From NCBI RefSeq assembly GCF_001552615.1, contig NZ_BCRN01000003.1, positions 62,001-126,000 of the forward strand: DNA of 64,000 bases, read 5' to 3'. Numbering within the stretch: position 1 is the stretch's first letter; each line of letters begins with the position of its first letter. Made by a program: the position numbers and the translations under genes. Of the stretch, positions 8,078-18,271 are shown in pieces. This stretch comes from Millisia brevis NBRC 105863 (GTDB lineage: Bacteria; Actinomycetota; Actinomycetes; Mycobacteriales; Mycobacteriaceae). The notes below the pieces were generated by a model, which was not told the DNA's origin, did no database searches, and was given only the letters and a program-made list of their open reading frames with translations.

Positions 8078-10519
8078 ATGACAGAGCCGGACGAGGGACG
8101 TCCCGCCCAGCCGCCCGCACCGCAGCGCGGCGCCGGACCCGCGTCGACGGGTCGTCCGGACACCGGGGGCCGACCCGATGTGTGGTCCGATCCGCGGACG
8201 GACGCCCGCCCGGAGTGGGACGCGGGGTCGGACGCCCTGTCGGAGGAGGAGACCCCGGCCTACGGCCGACCGGCGGTGCCCGACGACCGCCGGATCGAGC
8301 AGGCGCCCCCGTTGCCGCATCTGCCGGCGACCATCGGGCAGTGGGATCGCATCCAGCCGCCCGCACCCACCTACGAGCGGGCCCCGCTGCCGCAGGCCCC
8401 TCAGCCCGGCTACGACCCGCGCTCGACCGGCCCGTCCGCGCCGCCGCCGGACACCGGTTGGGGCGAGATCATCGACGACCCGATCGCCGAGGCGACCCGG
8501 CACGAATATGCCGCCCGGTCGGAACTGTTGCGCACCCTCGACGTGGTGCGCGGCCGGCTCTCGGCGATGCGGCTGCCGCTCGACGGCGCCCGGGTCGACG
8601 AGTTCCGTCACCTGCGCGAAGCGACGGTCAACCAACTCGACGACTATCTGCTCCCCCGCCTGCGCGCCGAGGGCGCCCCGCTGCTGGTGGTGGTCGGCGG
8701 CTCGACCGGGGCGGGCAAGTCGACCCTGGTCAACTCGATCCTCGGTGCCCCGCTGACCCGGCCGGGGGTGCTGCGCCCGACCACCCGCTCCCCAGTCCTG
8801 GTGCACAACACCGGCGACGCGCCCTGGTTCGGCCCGGAACGGGTGCTGCCGAATCTGCCGCGCATCCACGCCAAGATCGTCAACCCGGCATTCGGGACGC
8901 CCGAGCCGCCGAAGCCGGATGCACCGGAGGATGTGCGCAGCCTGCGGTTGGTGCCCTTCGCCGGGATGCCCGCCGGGCTCGCGCTGCTCGACGCCCCCGA
9001 TATCGATTCGGTGGAGCGGGCGAACCGGGAGTTGGCCGCGCAGTTGTTGGCCGCGGCGGACCTGTGGCTGTTCGTCACCACCGCCGCCCGCTACGCCGAC
9101 GCGGTGCCCTGGGATCTGCTGACCGCCGCGGCGAAGCGGCACGCGCAGATCGCGCTGGTCCTCGACCGGATCGACCTGGGCGCGGACGCGGTGGTCGCCG
9201 ATCTGCAGCGGATGATGCACGAGAACGGCCTCGGCGACTCGCCGCTGTTCGTCGTTCCCGAATCGCCGCTCGACGCCGAGGGGATGCTGCCCGAACGGGC
9301 GGTCGCGGAGGTCTCCGGCTGGCTGACCGACCTGGGTGGCAACTCCTCGGCCCGCGACGAGCTGGCCACCGCGACCCGCGACGGGATGATCGCCGACCTG
9401 GTCGGCCGCCTCGACGCGTTGTCCGCGGCGGGCGACGAGCAGATCGCCGCCCTCGACCGGTTGAAGGCGATCGTGGCGGTCGCCTACCGCGACGCGCACC
9501 GGCAGATGGCCGAGGCGACCACCGACGGGGCGATGCTGCGCGGCGAGGTGCTCGGCCGTTGGCAGGACTTCGTCGGCGCGGGCGACCTGATGCGCTCGAT
9601 CGAGGAGGGCATCGGCAAGGTCCGCGACCGGATCGGCTCCTTCCTCAAGGGCAAGCCGGCCGGTGCGGTCGAAGTGGAGACCGCGATCGCGCACGGGCTC
9701 GAGGCCGTCGCGCTCGACGCGGTCGAGACCGCCCGCGAACGGGTGATCGCCGGGTGGCGGGCCGACCCCGCGGGCTCGGCGGTCCTGGTCGACAACACGC
9801 TGCCCTTCGCCGCGACCGGCGGAACCGCCGAGCTGCGGGCGCTGATCACCGGCCAGATCCGGGGCTGGCAGCAGGACGTGCTGGCCCTGGTGCGCGAGCA
9901 GGGTGAGGACCGGCGGGGGCTCGCCCGGGCGGCGTCGTTCGGCGTCAACGGGCTGGGCGTCTCGCTGATGGTCCTGGTCTTCGCGGGCACCGGTGGCCTG
10001 TCGGGCGCGGAGATCGGCATCGCCGGTGGCACCGCGGTGATCGCGCAGAAGCTGCTGGAGGCGACCTTCGGCGACGACGCGGTGCGCCGGCTGACCAAAC
10101 AGGCACAGGAACGCCTGGAACAACGCCTCGATGTGCTGCTCGATACCGACTCGCGGGTCGCGATGACCCGACTCGACGCGATGGCGATCACCCCCGGCGA
10201 CGGCGAGGCGCTGCGCCGCGCGGCGGCCGATGTGGTCGGTGCGGCGCGGGCCGAACGTGCCGCCCGCCCCGCCCGGGCGATCTCCCGCGGTCCCGACCCG
10301 TTGGCGCTCGGCCAGAGCCTTCGCGGCGCGCAATTGCGCGGGGTGCCGATCGAGGCCGCCGAAGCCCGGACCGCGCTGCCCGCCGGCGAGCGGATCGCGG
10401 ACGAGGCGGCTCGGGAGCAGAAGCCGGGGTTCTGGAAGCGGCTCTTCGGCGCCCGCCCGGAGCCGCAACCGCAAGACCCCGCAGCCCGCCCGCGACCGGA
10501 TGCGGAGGGACGCGGATGA
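8078..10519 (+). CDS. Dynamin-like GTPase, first of a pair
   Basis: 813 residues from ATG 8078. The first ~130 residues are a Pro/Arg/Asp-rich tail. The G domain follows: P-loop GGSTGAGKSTLVNS near residue 207, switch threonines in RPTTRSP, an unusual G3 LLDAPDIDSV (~305) in place of DxxG, and LDRIDLG as G4 (~361). Further on are long helical segments and a hydrophobic stretch (VSLMVLVFAG and IGIAGGTAVIAQ, ~627-660) like the membrane paddle of bacterial dynamins. It overlaps the second GTPase by ATGA. Bacterial dynamins work as pairs in membrane remodelling (IniA/IniC, DynA/DynB); that role is inferred. Confidence 0.75.
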   Translation: MTEPDEGRPAQPPAPQRGAGPASTGRPDTGGRPDVWSDPRTDARPEWDAGSDALSEEETPAYGRPAVPDDRRIEQAPPLPHLPATIGQWDRIQPPAPTYERAPLPQAPQPGYDPRSTGPSAPPPDTGWGEIIDDPIAEATRHEYAARSELLRTLDVVRGRLSAMRLPLDGARVDEFRHLREATVNQLDDYLLPRLRAEGAPLLVVVGGSTGAGKSTLVNSILGAPLTRPGVLRPTTRSPVLVHNTGDAPWFGPERVLPNLPRIHAKIVNPAFGTPEPPKPDAPEDVRSLRLVPFAGMPAGLALLDAPDIDSVERANRELAAQLLAAADLWLFVTTAARYADAVPWDLLTAAAKRHAQIALVLDRIDLGADAVVADLQRMMHENGLGDSPLFVVPESPLDAEGMLPERAVAEVSGWLTDLGGNSSARDELATATRDGMIADLVGRLDALSAAGDEQIAALDRLKAIVAVAYRDAHRQMAEATTDGAMLRGEVLGRWQDFVGAGDLMRSIEEGIGKVRDRIGSFLKGKPAGAVEVETAIAHGLEAVALDAVETARERVIAGWRADPAGSAVLVDNTLPFAATGGTAELRALITGQIRGWQQDVLALVREQGEDRRGLARAASFGVNGLGVSLMVLVFAGTGGLSGAEIGIAGGTAVIAQKLLEATFGDDAVRRLTKQAQERLEQRLDVLLDTDSRVAMTRLDAMAITPGDGEALRRAAADVVGAARAERAARPARAISRGPDPLALGQSLRGAQLRGVPIEAAEARTALPAGERIADEAAREQKPGFWKRLFGARPEPQPQDPAARPRPDAEGRG

Positions 10520-12180
10520 GTCCCCGACGTTCCGGTCCGAGCCTGGCCGAACGCGCCGAAGCCCTGCAGGAGGCGATCCGGCTCGGCGCCGGGCGGCTGC
10601 CGCAGACCGCGCTGGCACCGGCGCGGGCGATCGTCGAACGCGCCGCGCAGCGGGCCGCGCTCTCCGGCGAGCACACCGTCGTCGCGCTGGCCGGGGCGAC
10701 CGGCGCGGGCAAGTCGTCGGTCTTCAACGCCATCGCCGGCAGCGAGATCACCCGCACCGGGGTGCAGCGGCCGACGACGTCGAACGCGCTGGCGGTGGTG
10801 GTCGGCGGCGGGGGCGGTGACGTGCTCGACTGGTTGTCGATCCACGAGCGGCACCGCCTCGAGCCGAACAATCGGCTGGCCGACGGGCTGATCCTGCTCG
10901 ACCTGCCCGACCACGACTCGGTGGTCGCCGATCACCGCATCCGGGCCGACTACCTCACCGAACGCGCCGACCTGCTCATCTGGGTGACCAACCCGCAGAA
11001 GTACGCCGACGCGATCCTGCACGACCGCTACCTGCGCCCGCTCGCCGGGCACAACGCGGTGGTGCTGCTGGTGCTCAACCAGATCGATCGCCTGAGCCCC
11101 GCCGAGGCGCAGTCCTGCGTCGCCGACCTGCGGTCGTTGGCGGCCAAGGACGGGCTGACCGACGTCACCGTGCTCGGCGTCTCCGCGCATACCGGCGCCG
11201 GGATGGATCAGCTGCGGTCGGTGATCGCGGACGCGGTGCGCCGGCGGGAGGCGGCGACCGCCCGGCTGATCGCCGATGTGCGCCACTCCGCCCGCGATCT
11301 GCTCGACGCGACCGTGCCGTCGTCCGATGTGCCGAGCGGCAAGGTCCGCGAGGCGGCGGCCAAGGCGCAGTCGCAGTTGATCGACGCCCTGGAGACCGCC
11401 GCCGGGATCCCGCTGGTGGTCGACGCGGTGCGCGGGTCGTCCGAGCGGGACGCGATCGCCGCGACCGGCTGGCCGCCGACGCGGTGGGTCAACAAGCTGC
11501 GCGCCGACCCGCTGCGCCGGATCGGTCTGCGCGGGCTCGGGATGTCCGGCAAACGTCACAGCGAGGCGCAGGCCGAGTTGGTGCGCACCTCCCTGCCGTC
11601 GGCGTCGCCCGCGGCGCGGTCCGCGGTCGCCGGGGCCGCGCGGCGCTACGTGTCGGTGGCGACGGCCGAGTTGCCCGAGCCGTGGGGTGAGCAGGCCCGG
11701 GCGATGGCGGTGGTGCGGGCCCGCGATCTGTCGGACGACCTGGACGTGGCGATCGCAGGGACCGCGATCGAGGCGAGCCGGGTGCCGATCTGGCAGCAGC
11801 TGGTCGGGTTCCTGCAGTGGGCGCTGATCGCGCTGGTGGTCGTCGGGTTCACCTGGTTGGCGATCCTCTTCGGCTTCGCCTACCTGCAGATGCCGGAGCC
11901 GCCGACCCCGATGCTCGGCCAGTTCCCGTTGCCGACGGTGCTGCTGGCCGGCGGGGTCTTCGCCGGGTTGGTGCTCGCCCTGCTGTCGCGGCTGCTCGCG
12001 ATCCTGGGCGCCTCGCGCCGCGCCTCGGCGGCGCGGACGCGGCTGCGTGAGAGCGTCGAGCGGGTGGCCCGGGAGAAGTTGACCGCCCCGATCGAGGCGG
12101 AGACCGCCGCCCTGCACACCATCCGCGAGCGCGCCGAGGTCGCCGCGTCGGAGACCAAGGGCCGCCTGAGCCTGGTCTGA
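10516..12180 (+). CDS. YfjP-like GTPase with C-terminal membrane hairpin, second of the pair
   Basis: 554 residues, start overlapping the first GTPase stop by 4 bp. G1 GATGAGKSSVFN at ~60, G2 RPTTSNA, G3 LLDLPDHDSV at ~128 (again D-x-P-D instead of DxxG), G4 LNQID at ~189, and a G5-like SAHTG. Two strong transmembrane helices lie at ~430-458 and ~472-498, with the loop between them carrying several prolines. Two consecutive GTPases, one with amphipathic/hydrophobic patches and one with an anchored hairpin, suggest a hetero-oligomeric membrane machine. No biochemical role is known to me for this exact family. Confidence 0.75.
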   Translation: MSPRRSGPSLAERAEALQEAIRLGAGRLPQTALAPARAIVERAAQRAALSGEHTVVALAGATGAGKSSVFNAIAGSEITRTGVQRPTTSNALAVVVGGGGGDVLDWLSIHERHRLEPNNRLADGLILLDLPDHDSVVADHRIRADYLTERADLLIWVTNPQKYADAILHDRYLRPLAGHNAVVLLVLNQIDRLSPAEAQSCVADLRSLAAKDGLTDVTVLGVSAHTGAGMDQLRSVIADAVRRREAATARLIADVRHSARDLLDATVPSSDVPSGKVREAAAKAQSQLIDALETAAGIPLVVDAVRGSSERDAIAATGWPPTRWVNKLRADPLRRIGLRGLGMSGKRHSEAQAELVRTSLPSASPAARSAVAGAARRYVSVATAELPEPWGEQARAMAVVRARDLSDDLDVAIAGTAIEASRVPIWQQLVGFLQWALIALVVVGFTWLAILFGFAYLQMPEPPTPMLGQFPLPTVLLAGGVFAGLVLALLSRLLAILGASRRASAARTRLRESVERVAREKLTAPIEAETAALHTIRERAEVAASETKGRLSLV

Positions 12181-12266
12181 GCCCGCCTACCTACGTCACC
12201 GCTCCGCCGACACCACCGCCAAGCGCGCCCCGGCACTCCGCCACCCCCCACACCGCTGGCCGCGTT

Positions 12267-12305
12267 GGGGAGTTCTGCATCCACCGGGTGGACGCAGAAC
12301 TCCCC
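12267..12305. terminator. Long hairpin between convergent genes
   Basis: GGGGAGTTCTGC (12267-12278) pairs perfectly with GCAGAACTCCCC (12294-12305). Inside, after one mismatch, TCCACC pairs with GGTGGA around a one-base centre. It sits between the GTPase pair (stop 12180) and the convergent phosphotransferase (stop 12321) and would terminate both directions. No T-run, as usual in high-GC actinobacteria. Confidence 0.6.
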
Positions 12306-12320
12306 GAACCCGGCTGCGGC

Positions 12321-13381
12321 TCAGCCGGAGATGATGCGCAGGCCGGTGGCCAGCAGCGGCGCGACCGAAGCGCCGACCCGGTCGGGGGCCTCGGCGTCGG
12401 CGCTGCGCCCGGCGCCCTCGGCGGTCCGGCGGCGATGGTCGATGCCGGCGGCGATGATCGCCAGCTTGAAGTACCCCAGCGCCAGGTAGAACGGCCAGCC
12501 GACGAGGTCCCGACCGGACCGGGCCGCGTAGCGCTGAGCGATGTCGTCGGCGGACGGCAGCGCCGGGGAGGTCCACGCGGCGGCCAGGCCGAGGACGTCG
12601 TCGAAGTCCGGGTCGCGGTAGACGCACATCAACGCCACGTCGCTGAGCGGGTCGCCGAGGGTGGACAGCTCCCAGTCGACCACCGCCAGGATCGTGGTCG
12701 GCTCGTCGTGGTCGACCATGACGTTGTCGATGCGGTAGTCGCCGTGCACGATCGAGGTGCCCTGCTGCTCGGGCAGCGCCTCGACGAGGCGGTCGTGCAG
12801 GGTGGAGACGTCGTTGTCGCGGGTGTCGTCGTCGAAGCGGACGTGCTGCCACTGCGATCCCCAGCGCCGCACCTGGCGGGCGAGGTAGCCCTCGGGTCGA
12901 CCGAAGTCGCCCAGGCCCACCGCGGCGGGATCGACCGCATGCAGATCCGACAGGGTGGTGACCAGCGCGTCGATCGTCGGCGACACCTGCGCGGCCGGTA
13001 CCCCGGCGAGGTCGTCGGCGGTGCGGATCACCCGGCCGTCGACGTATGCCACCATCGCGAACGGAGCGCCCAGGACCGTGCCCTCGGCGTCGACCGTCAC
13101 CGTCGGGGCGACCGGAACGGCCGTGGACCCCAGCGCGTCGACCACCCGGTATTCGCGGGCGACGTCGTGCGCGGACGGGGTCAGCCCGGACAGCGGCGGA
13201 CGGCGCAGCACCCAGCGGGAGGCGTCGTCGGCGACCAGGAAGGTCAGGTTCGACCGTCCCCCGGACAGCAGCCGGCCGGTCAGCTCGCCGCTGCGGGCGA
13301 CGCCGATCTCGCGCAGATGCGCGTCGAGCGCGGGCAGGTCGAGGCCCGCGAGATCGGTCGAGGTCGGTGGGGTCGCGGCGG

Positions 13382-13385
<4 letters not shown>
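12321..13385 (-). CDS. Phosphotransferase family protein (APH/choline kinase fold; acyl-CoA dehydrogenase partner)
   Basis: 354 residues. Kinase-like fold with RSNLTFLV near the N-terminus, the catalytic loop SIVHGDYRIDNVMVD, and AVVDWELSTLGDPLSDVA as the metal-binding DxE segment. These are the markers of the APH family subgroup that is encoded beside, or fused to, acyl-CoA dehydrogenases (FadE36-like in mycobacteria, ACAD10/11 in animals, where hydroxyacyl-CoAs are phosphorylated). Its ATG overlaps the dehydrogenase stop (ATGA), so the pair is translationally coupled. The substrate is not evident. Confidence 0.85.
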
Positions 13386-14641
<1,256 letters not shown>

Positions 14642-14688
14642 CGGACCTCCGGGGCAAATGTGGATCCGGTAACCGGGATCGGCCACCG

Positions 14689-14706
14689 ACCGAGCGATCG
14701 CTCGGT
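14689..14706. promoter_or_regulatory. 18-bp perfect palindrome, likely TetR operator
   Basis: ACCGAGCGATCGCTCGGT is a perfect inverted repeat, 48-65 bp upstream of the acyl-CoA dehydrogenase start, in the 210-bp gap after the TetR gene. The CGAGCG-style half sites and the length fit operators of TetR regulators that control acyl-CoA dehydrogenase genes. Binding by the neighbouring TetR protein is inference. Confidence 0.65.
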
Positions 14707-14851
14707 TCGTTCACGATGACATGATGCGGGTCGAGCGTCAATGCTGCGACGGCCATCGGGGCGGGGTTCGGGCGAGAGGTGACGCTGCGGCACCCGGCGC
14801 GGGCCGCACCGATCCGGGTCGGATCGGATGCCGCATCCGGACACCGACGGG

Positions 14852-15496
14852 TCATGACGGTCGGTATCCGACGAGGCGCCGGGCCAGCTCCGCGTAGCGC
14901 GGAACGAGTTCGTCGACCGACATCGCTCCGCCCGGGCGATACCAGGAGGCCACCGCGACACACATGGTGACAGCCGCTCGGGCCGCGTCGAGGGGGTACT
15001 CCGCGGCGAAGACCCCGGCGTTCGCCCCGTCGACGACGATCGTGTCGACCTGCCGCTGTTGGCGATCGCGTTGGTCGATATGGCGGGCGCGGGCCTCCGG
15101 TTCGAGACTGCGCAGCTCGCTCGACGTCACGAAGGCCTGGTTGCGCCGGTGCATATGGAAGCGCAACAACGACTCGATCACCGCGTCGTAGCGCGCGAGC
15201 GGTTCGTCGCCGGCCTCGCGTTCGGCCGCGAAGGAACGGGACAACAGCTCGTCCATCGACGCGTCGACGATGCCCGCCAGGAGCGCTTGTTTGGACGGGT
15301 AGTGGTGGTAGAGCCCGGGCACGGACAATCCCGCACGGCCGGCGACCTGTCGGATCGTGGTGCCGTGATAGCCCTGCTCGGCGAAGACCTCGAGCGCGGC
15401 CGCCAGCGACGCGGGCAGGGCGGAGCCGTCGTAGTGCCGCCACTGCCCGGTCGAAGCCGCGTGCTCGATGATGTCGACGGGATCGGCCATGCTCAT
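14852..15496 (-). CDS. TetR-family transcriptional regulator
   Basis: 214 residues from ATG 15496 (a second ATG two codons later is possible). The N-terminal helix-turn-helix is clear: AALEVFAEQGYHGTTIRQVA, then GRAGLSVPGLYHHYPSKQALL. The C-terminal ligand domain has FHMHRRNQAFVTSSELRSL, reminiscent of TetR_C domains in KstR2/FadR-like regulators of lipid catabolism. It lies directly upstream of, and on the same strand as, the acyl-CoA dehydrogenase/phosphotransferase pair, with the 18-bp palindrome between them, so it most likely controls that pair in response to an acyl-CoA. Confidence 0.85.
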   Translation of the reverse strand: MSMADPVDIIEHAASTGQWRHYDGSALPASLAAALEVFAEQGYHGTTIRQVAGRAGLSVPGLYHHYPSKQALLAGIVDASMDELLSRSFAAEREAGDEPLARYDAVIESLLRFHMHRRNQAFVTSSELRSLEPEARARHIDQRDRQQRQVDTIVVDGANAGVFAAEYPLDAARAAVTMCVAVASWYRPGGAMSVDELVPRYAELARRLVGYRPS

Positions 15497-15585
15497 CAGG
15501 CTAGACACCCGAAGGACCATCGCGCGGTCGGATCGCCCATCCCGGACACCATCGCTGCCGGGTCGTCGACTCGACCGAACGACAA

Positions 15586-15615
15586 CGGCCGCCGCATCCG
15601 AGGATGCGGCGGCCG
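15586..15615 (-). terminator. Terminator hairpin downstream of the aquaporin gene
   Basis: CGGCCGCCGCATCC (15586-15599) and GGATGCGGCGGCCG (15602-15615) form a 14-bp perfect stem around two bases. It lies 21 bp past the aquaporin stop on the minus strand and 90 bp before the TetR start. The minus-strand sequence after it begins TTGTC, with only a short T run. Confidence 0.65.
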
Positions 15616-15636
15616 CGCCGTGACGAGTTCGCTCGA

Positions 15637-16410
15637 TCAGAGCTCGATCTGCTGCCGCCCGAAAACGCCGCGGTAGACGAAGGCACCGATGATGCCGCCG
15701 ATAATCGGGAAGACGATGAACACCCACACCTGCGCGAGCGCCCCGTCCTGGTACGGCGCGACGGCGAGGCTGCGCGCCGGGTTGACCGAGGTGCCGTCGA
15801 CCGGGATGGCCAGGATGTGGATCGCGGCCAGCGTGAAGCCGATCGCGACACCCGCGAAGGGCACCTCCGACAGCTGATCGGTCGAGCTCAGCACGACGAA
15901 CACCAGCACGGCCGTCAGGATGACCTCGATGACGATCACCGCGCCGATGCCGTAGCCGTTCTGCAGCACGGTGCCACCGGCGTCGGCTATCGCCGACGGA
16001 CTGTGCGCGCCGAACCCGTTGGCTCCCAGACCGTCCACGGCCCGGTCGTAACTCGGCAGACTGCCGGCGACCGCGAACAGCACTAAGCCCGCCAGTAGGC
16101 CACCGACCACCTGGGCGATGATGTACAACACCGCCTTGGTCGCCTCGATACGGCCGATCACCAGCATCCCGACCGTGACCGCGGGATTCACGTGGCAACC
16201 CGAAATCGGCCCGATCGAATACACCAGGAACAACAGGGTCAAGCCGAATGCGAGGGCGATTCCCAGGAATCCGACTTTACCGCCGGCGATTACCGCCGTG
16301 CCTGCGCCGAAAAACACCAGAAGGAAGGTGCCCACCGCCTCGGCGATGTATTTCTTGACGTCCGATATCGCTTCCGGCTCGGTGAATTCCTGAGCGGTCG
16401 ATTCGGTCAT
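15637..16410 (-). CDS. aqpZ: Aquaporin (AqpZ-like)
   Basis: 257 residues, six membrane helices plus the two half-helices with NPA boxes: GCHVNPAVTVG near residue 75 and GTSVNPARSLAV near residue 205. The Arg after the second NPA (NPARS) is the selectivity-filter Arg. The short N-terminal half-helix and loop lengths fit a water-selective AqpZ type rather than a glycerol facilitator. The N-terminal coding part is noticeably less G+C rich than the flanking genes. Function: passive water flux across the plasma membrane. It has its own terminator and is 50 bp from the transglutaminase gene end. Confidence 0.85.
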   Translation of the reverse strand: MTESTAQEFTEPEAISDVKKYIAEAVGTFLLVFFGAGTAVIAGGKVGFLGIALAFGLTLLFLVYSIGPISGCHVNPAVTVGMLVIGRIEATKAVLYIIAQVVGGLLAGLVLFAVAGSLPSYDRAVDGLGANGFGAHSPSAIADAGGTVLQNGYGIGAVIVIEVILTAVLVFVVLSSTDQLSEVPFAGVAIGFTLAAIHILAIPVDGTSVNPARSLAVAPYQDGALAQVWVFIVFPIIGGIIGAFVYRGVFGRQQIEL

Positions 16411-16460
16411 GGGCGAACTCCTCGGTCCACTTCGAGAGACGGGCAGGGTCGCCGCGGACC

Positions 16461-17309
16461 TTACGCCAGCCGTGTGACTTCCGCCAGCACATCCAGGTCT
16501 GTCGAACGTCCTCCCGAAATAATCCCCTTCAGGGGCGGAACGTCGGCATAGTCGCGTCCAAGCCCGACGGAAATATGCTGTTCGCCAATCTCCGTCGCGT
16601 TGGTCGGGTCGTACCCCCACCAGGTGCCGGTCCAGGCTTCGATCCAGGCGTGACTCTGCCCTTCGACGGTTTGTCCGATTTCCGCCTCTTTCGACGGGTG
16701 CAGATACCCGGAGACGTAGCGCGACGGAATACCGATGCTGCGCAACATCAGCAAGGTCAGGTGTGCATAGTCCTGGCAGACGCCCTTGCGTTCCTTCCAC
16801 GCGTCGACCGCCGAGGTGTGCACACCGGTGGTGCCGGGCACATAGGACATCTCGTCGTGCACGAAGCGACTGATCGCGATCACCGCGGCCATCGGGTCCA
16901 GACCCTTGGACAGCTTCTTGGCCAACGCTCCGAGTGCACGATCCCGCGGCACATAGGTTGTCTTGCTCAGCCATTCGTCGTAGCGATCGGTGATATGCGG
17001 CCCCGCCAAATCGTCCCAGTCGAGCACATCCTCCGGATCCGGAAGCGGTAGAACGTCGGTCTCGACGATCGAGGATCCCATCACGACGAGGGAGGTATGC
17101 GGTGCGTGCAGGTCGAAAGCGGTAACCGCGGTGCCGAAATAGTCGTCGTAGCGATAGGACCGAGTGGCCGGTTCCGTTTCGACGCGATTGACGATCACAT
17201 TCTGACGATGGTCACTGCGCGGACTCAGCCGAGCCTCGTTGAAGGAAGAGGTCACCGGCGCCTCGTAGGAATAGCCGGTCGTGTGCACCACACGAAGTCG
17301 CCAACTCAT
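16461..17309 (-). CDS. Transglutaminase-like cysteine protease family protein
   Basis: 282 residues. The catalytic triad of the transglutaminase core is present: Cys in RKGVCQDYAHL, His in GQSHAWIEAW and Asp in WGYDPTNATEI. The N-terminal ~90 residues (LRVVHTTGYSYEAPVTSSFN) form the bacterial transglutaminase N domain. Orthologue by position and content of M. tuberculosis Rv2409c. Its ATG overlaps the alpha-E gene stop. With the alpha-E and ATP-grasp proteins it forms the conserved three-gene set proposed to make and process a small peptide; the substrate is unknown. Confidence 0.9.
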   Translation of the reverse strand: MSWRLRVVHTTGYSYEAPVTSSFNEARLSPRSDHRQNVIVNRVETEPATRSYRYDDYFGTAVTAFDLHAPHTSLVVMGSSIVETDVLPLPDPEDVLDWDDLAGPHITDRYDEWLSKTTYVPRDRALGALAKKLSKGLDPMAAVIAISRFVHDEMSYVPGTTGVHTSAVDAWKERKGVCQDYAHLTLLMLRSIGIPSRYVSGYLHPSKEAEIGQTVEGQSHAWIEAWTGTWWGYDPTNATEIGEQHISVGLGRDYADVPPLKGIISGGRSTDLDVLAEVTRLA

Positions 17310-18271
17310 ACGTGCTCCTCCTCGAGGTTGTAGCTATTGCCGCTACCGGTCCAACTGACGTACGCGGTGGGATGGAAATACAATTCGCCGATCGCTTCGC
17401 CGACCTGAATACAGGTCTGCTGCAGCGCATGCAGGCGGGTCTGCAAATCCTCGAGCAGGGCGGCCTGCGGCAGGAATTCCAGTTCGCTGCGCGCCCGGCC
17501 CAACATGCGGCGGACCTCCGCCCGCGCACCGGTGTGCACCTGCGAACGTTGATCGAGCTGTTCGAGGCACCGCTCCGCCTGGGACAGCGCGAAGAGGACC
17601 GAGCGCGGGAACTCCCGGTCGAGCAGCATGAAGGACACGATGCGCCGCGCGTCGAGGGCACCGCGATGACTGCGCAGGTATGTGTCGTGCGCTCCGGCCG
17701 CGCGCAGCACCGCGACCCAGGTCGGCGAGGTCGGCCGCTCCCCCGCCCGCGAGAGCAGCAACCGGATCATCATGTCGACCCGCTCGATCGACCGGCCGAG
17801 CAGCAGGAAGCGGTAGCCGTCGTCCCGGACCAGCGTCGAGTCCGCGAGCCCGGCGAAGGTCGCCGCCCGCTCCTCGACGAACTGGAGGAATTCGTGCGGA
17901 CCGAGACGTCGCGCCGCACGGGTGCGTTCCGACAGCGCGTTGTAGGTGGTGTTCAGGCACTCCCACATCTCGCTGGAGGTGACCTCGCGGGCGCCGCGGG
18001 CGTTCTCGCGCGCCTCGGATACCGCATCGGAGATCGAACCGTTGCCCTCGCGCCCGAAGGCGACCAGATCGGTCAGCGACCAGACGTCCAGGGATTCCTC
18101 GGGCTGATCGAAGCCGAGGACCCGCAGCAGGATGCGCGAGGCGGCGTCCGGGTTGCGGGTGGAATCCTCGAGCAACTGGTGAACCGTGACGTCGAGGATG
18201 CGCGCCATGTCATCGGCGCGTTCGACGTAGCGGCCGATCCAGTACAACGACTCGGCGTTGCGTGCCAACAT
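17306..18271 (-). CDS. Alpha-E domain protein
   Basis: 321 residues, almost entirely helical, beginning MLARNAESLYWIGRYVERAD, the signature start of the alpha-E family (Rv2410c-like). The ATG immediately follows the TAG of the ATP-grasp gene with no gap, and its own stop overlaps the transglutaminase start, so the three proteins are made from one message in close stoichiometry. No catalytic residues are known. In comparative genomics this domain always travels with the circularly permuted ATP-grasp enzyme, and some bacteria fuse the two. Confidence 0.9.
   Translation of the reverse strand: MLARNAESLYWIGRYVERADDMARILDVTVHQLLEDSTRNPDAASRILLRVLGFDQPEESLDVWSLTDLVAFGREGNGSISDAVSEARENARGAREVTSSEMWECLNTTYNALSERTRAARRLGPHEFLQFVEERAATFAGLADSTLVRDDGYRFLLLGRSIERVDMMIRLLLSRAGERPTSPTWVAVLRAAGAHDTYLRSHRGALDARRIVSFMLLDREFPRSVLFALSQAERCLEQLDQRSQVHTGARAEVRRMLGRARSELEFLPQAALLEDLQTRLHALQQTCIQVGEAIGELYFHPTAYVSWTGSGNSYNLEEEHV

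Noticed and set aside
7937-12117. Long minus-strand frames opposite the two GTPases
   Set aside because: Same composition artefact; no start signals, no family resemblance.
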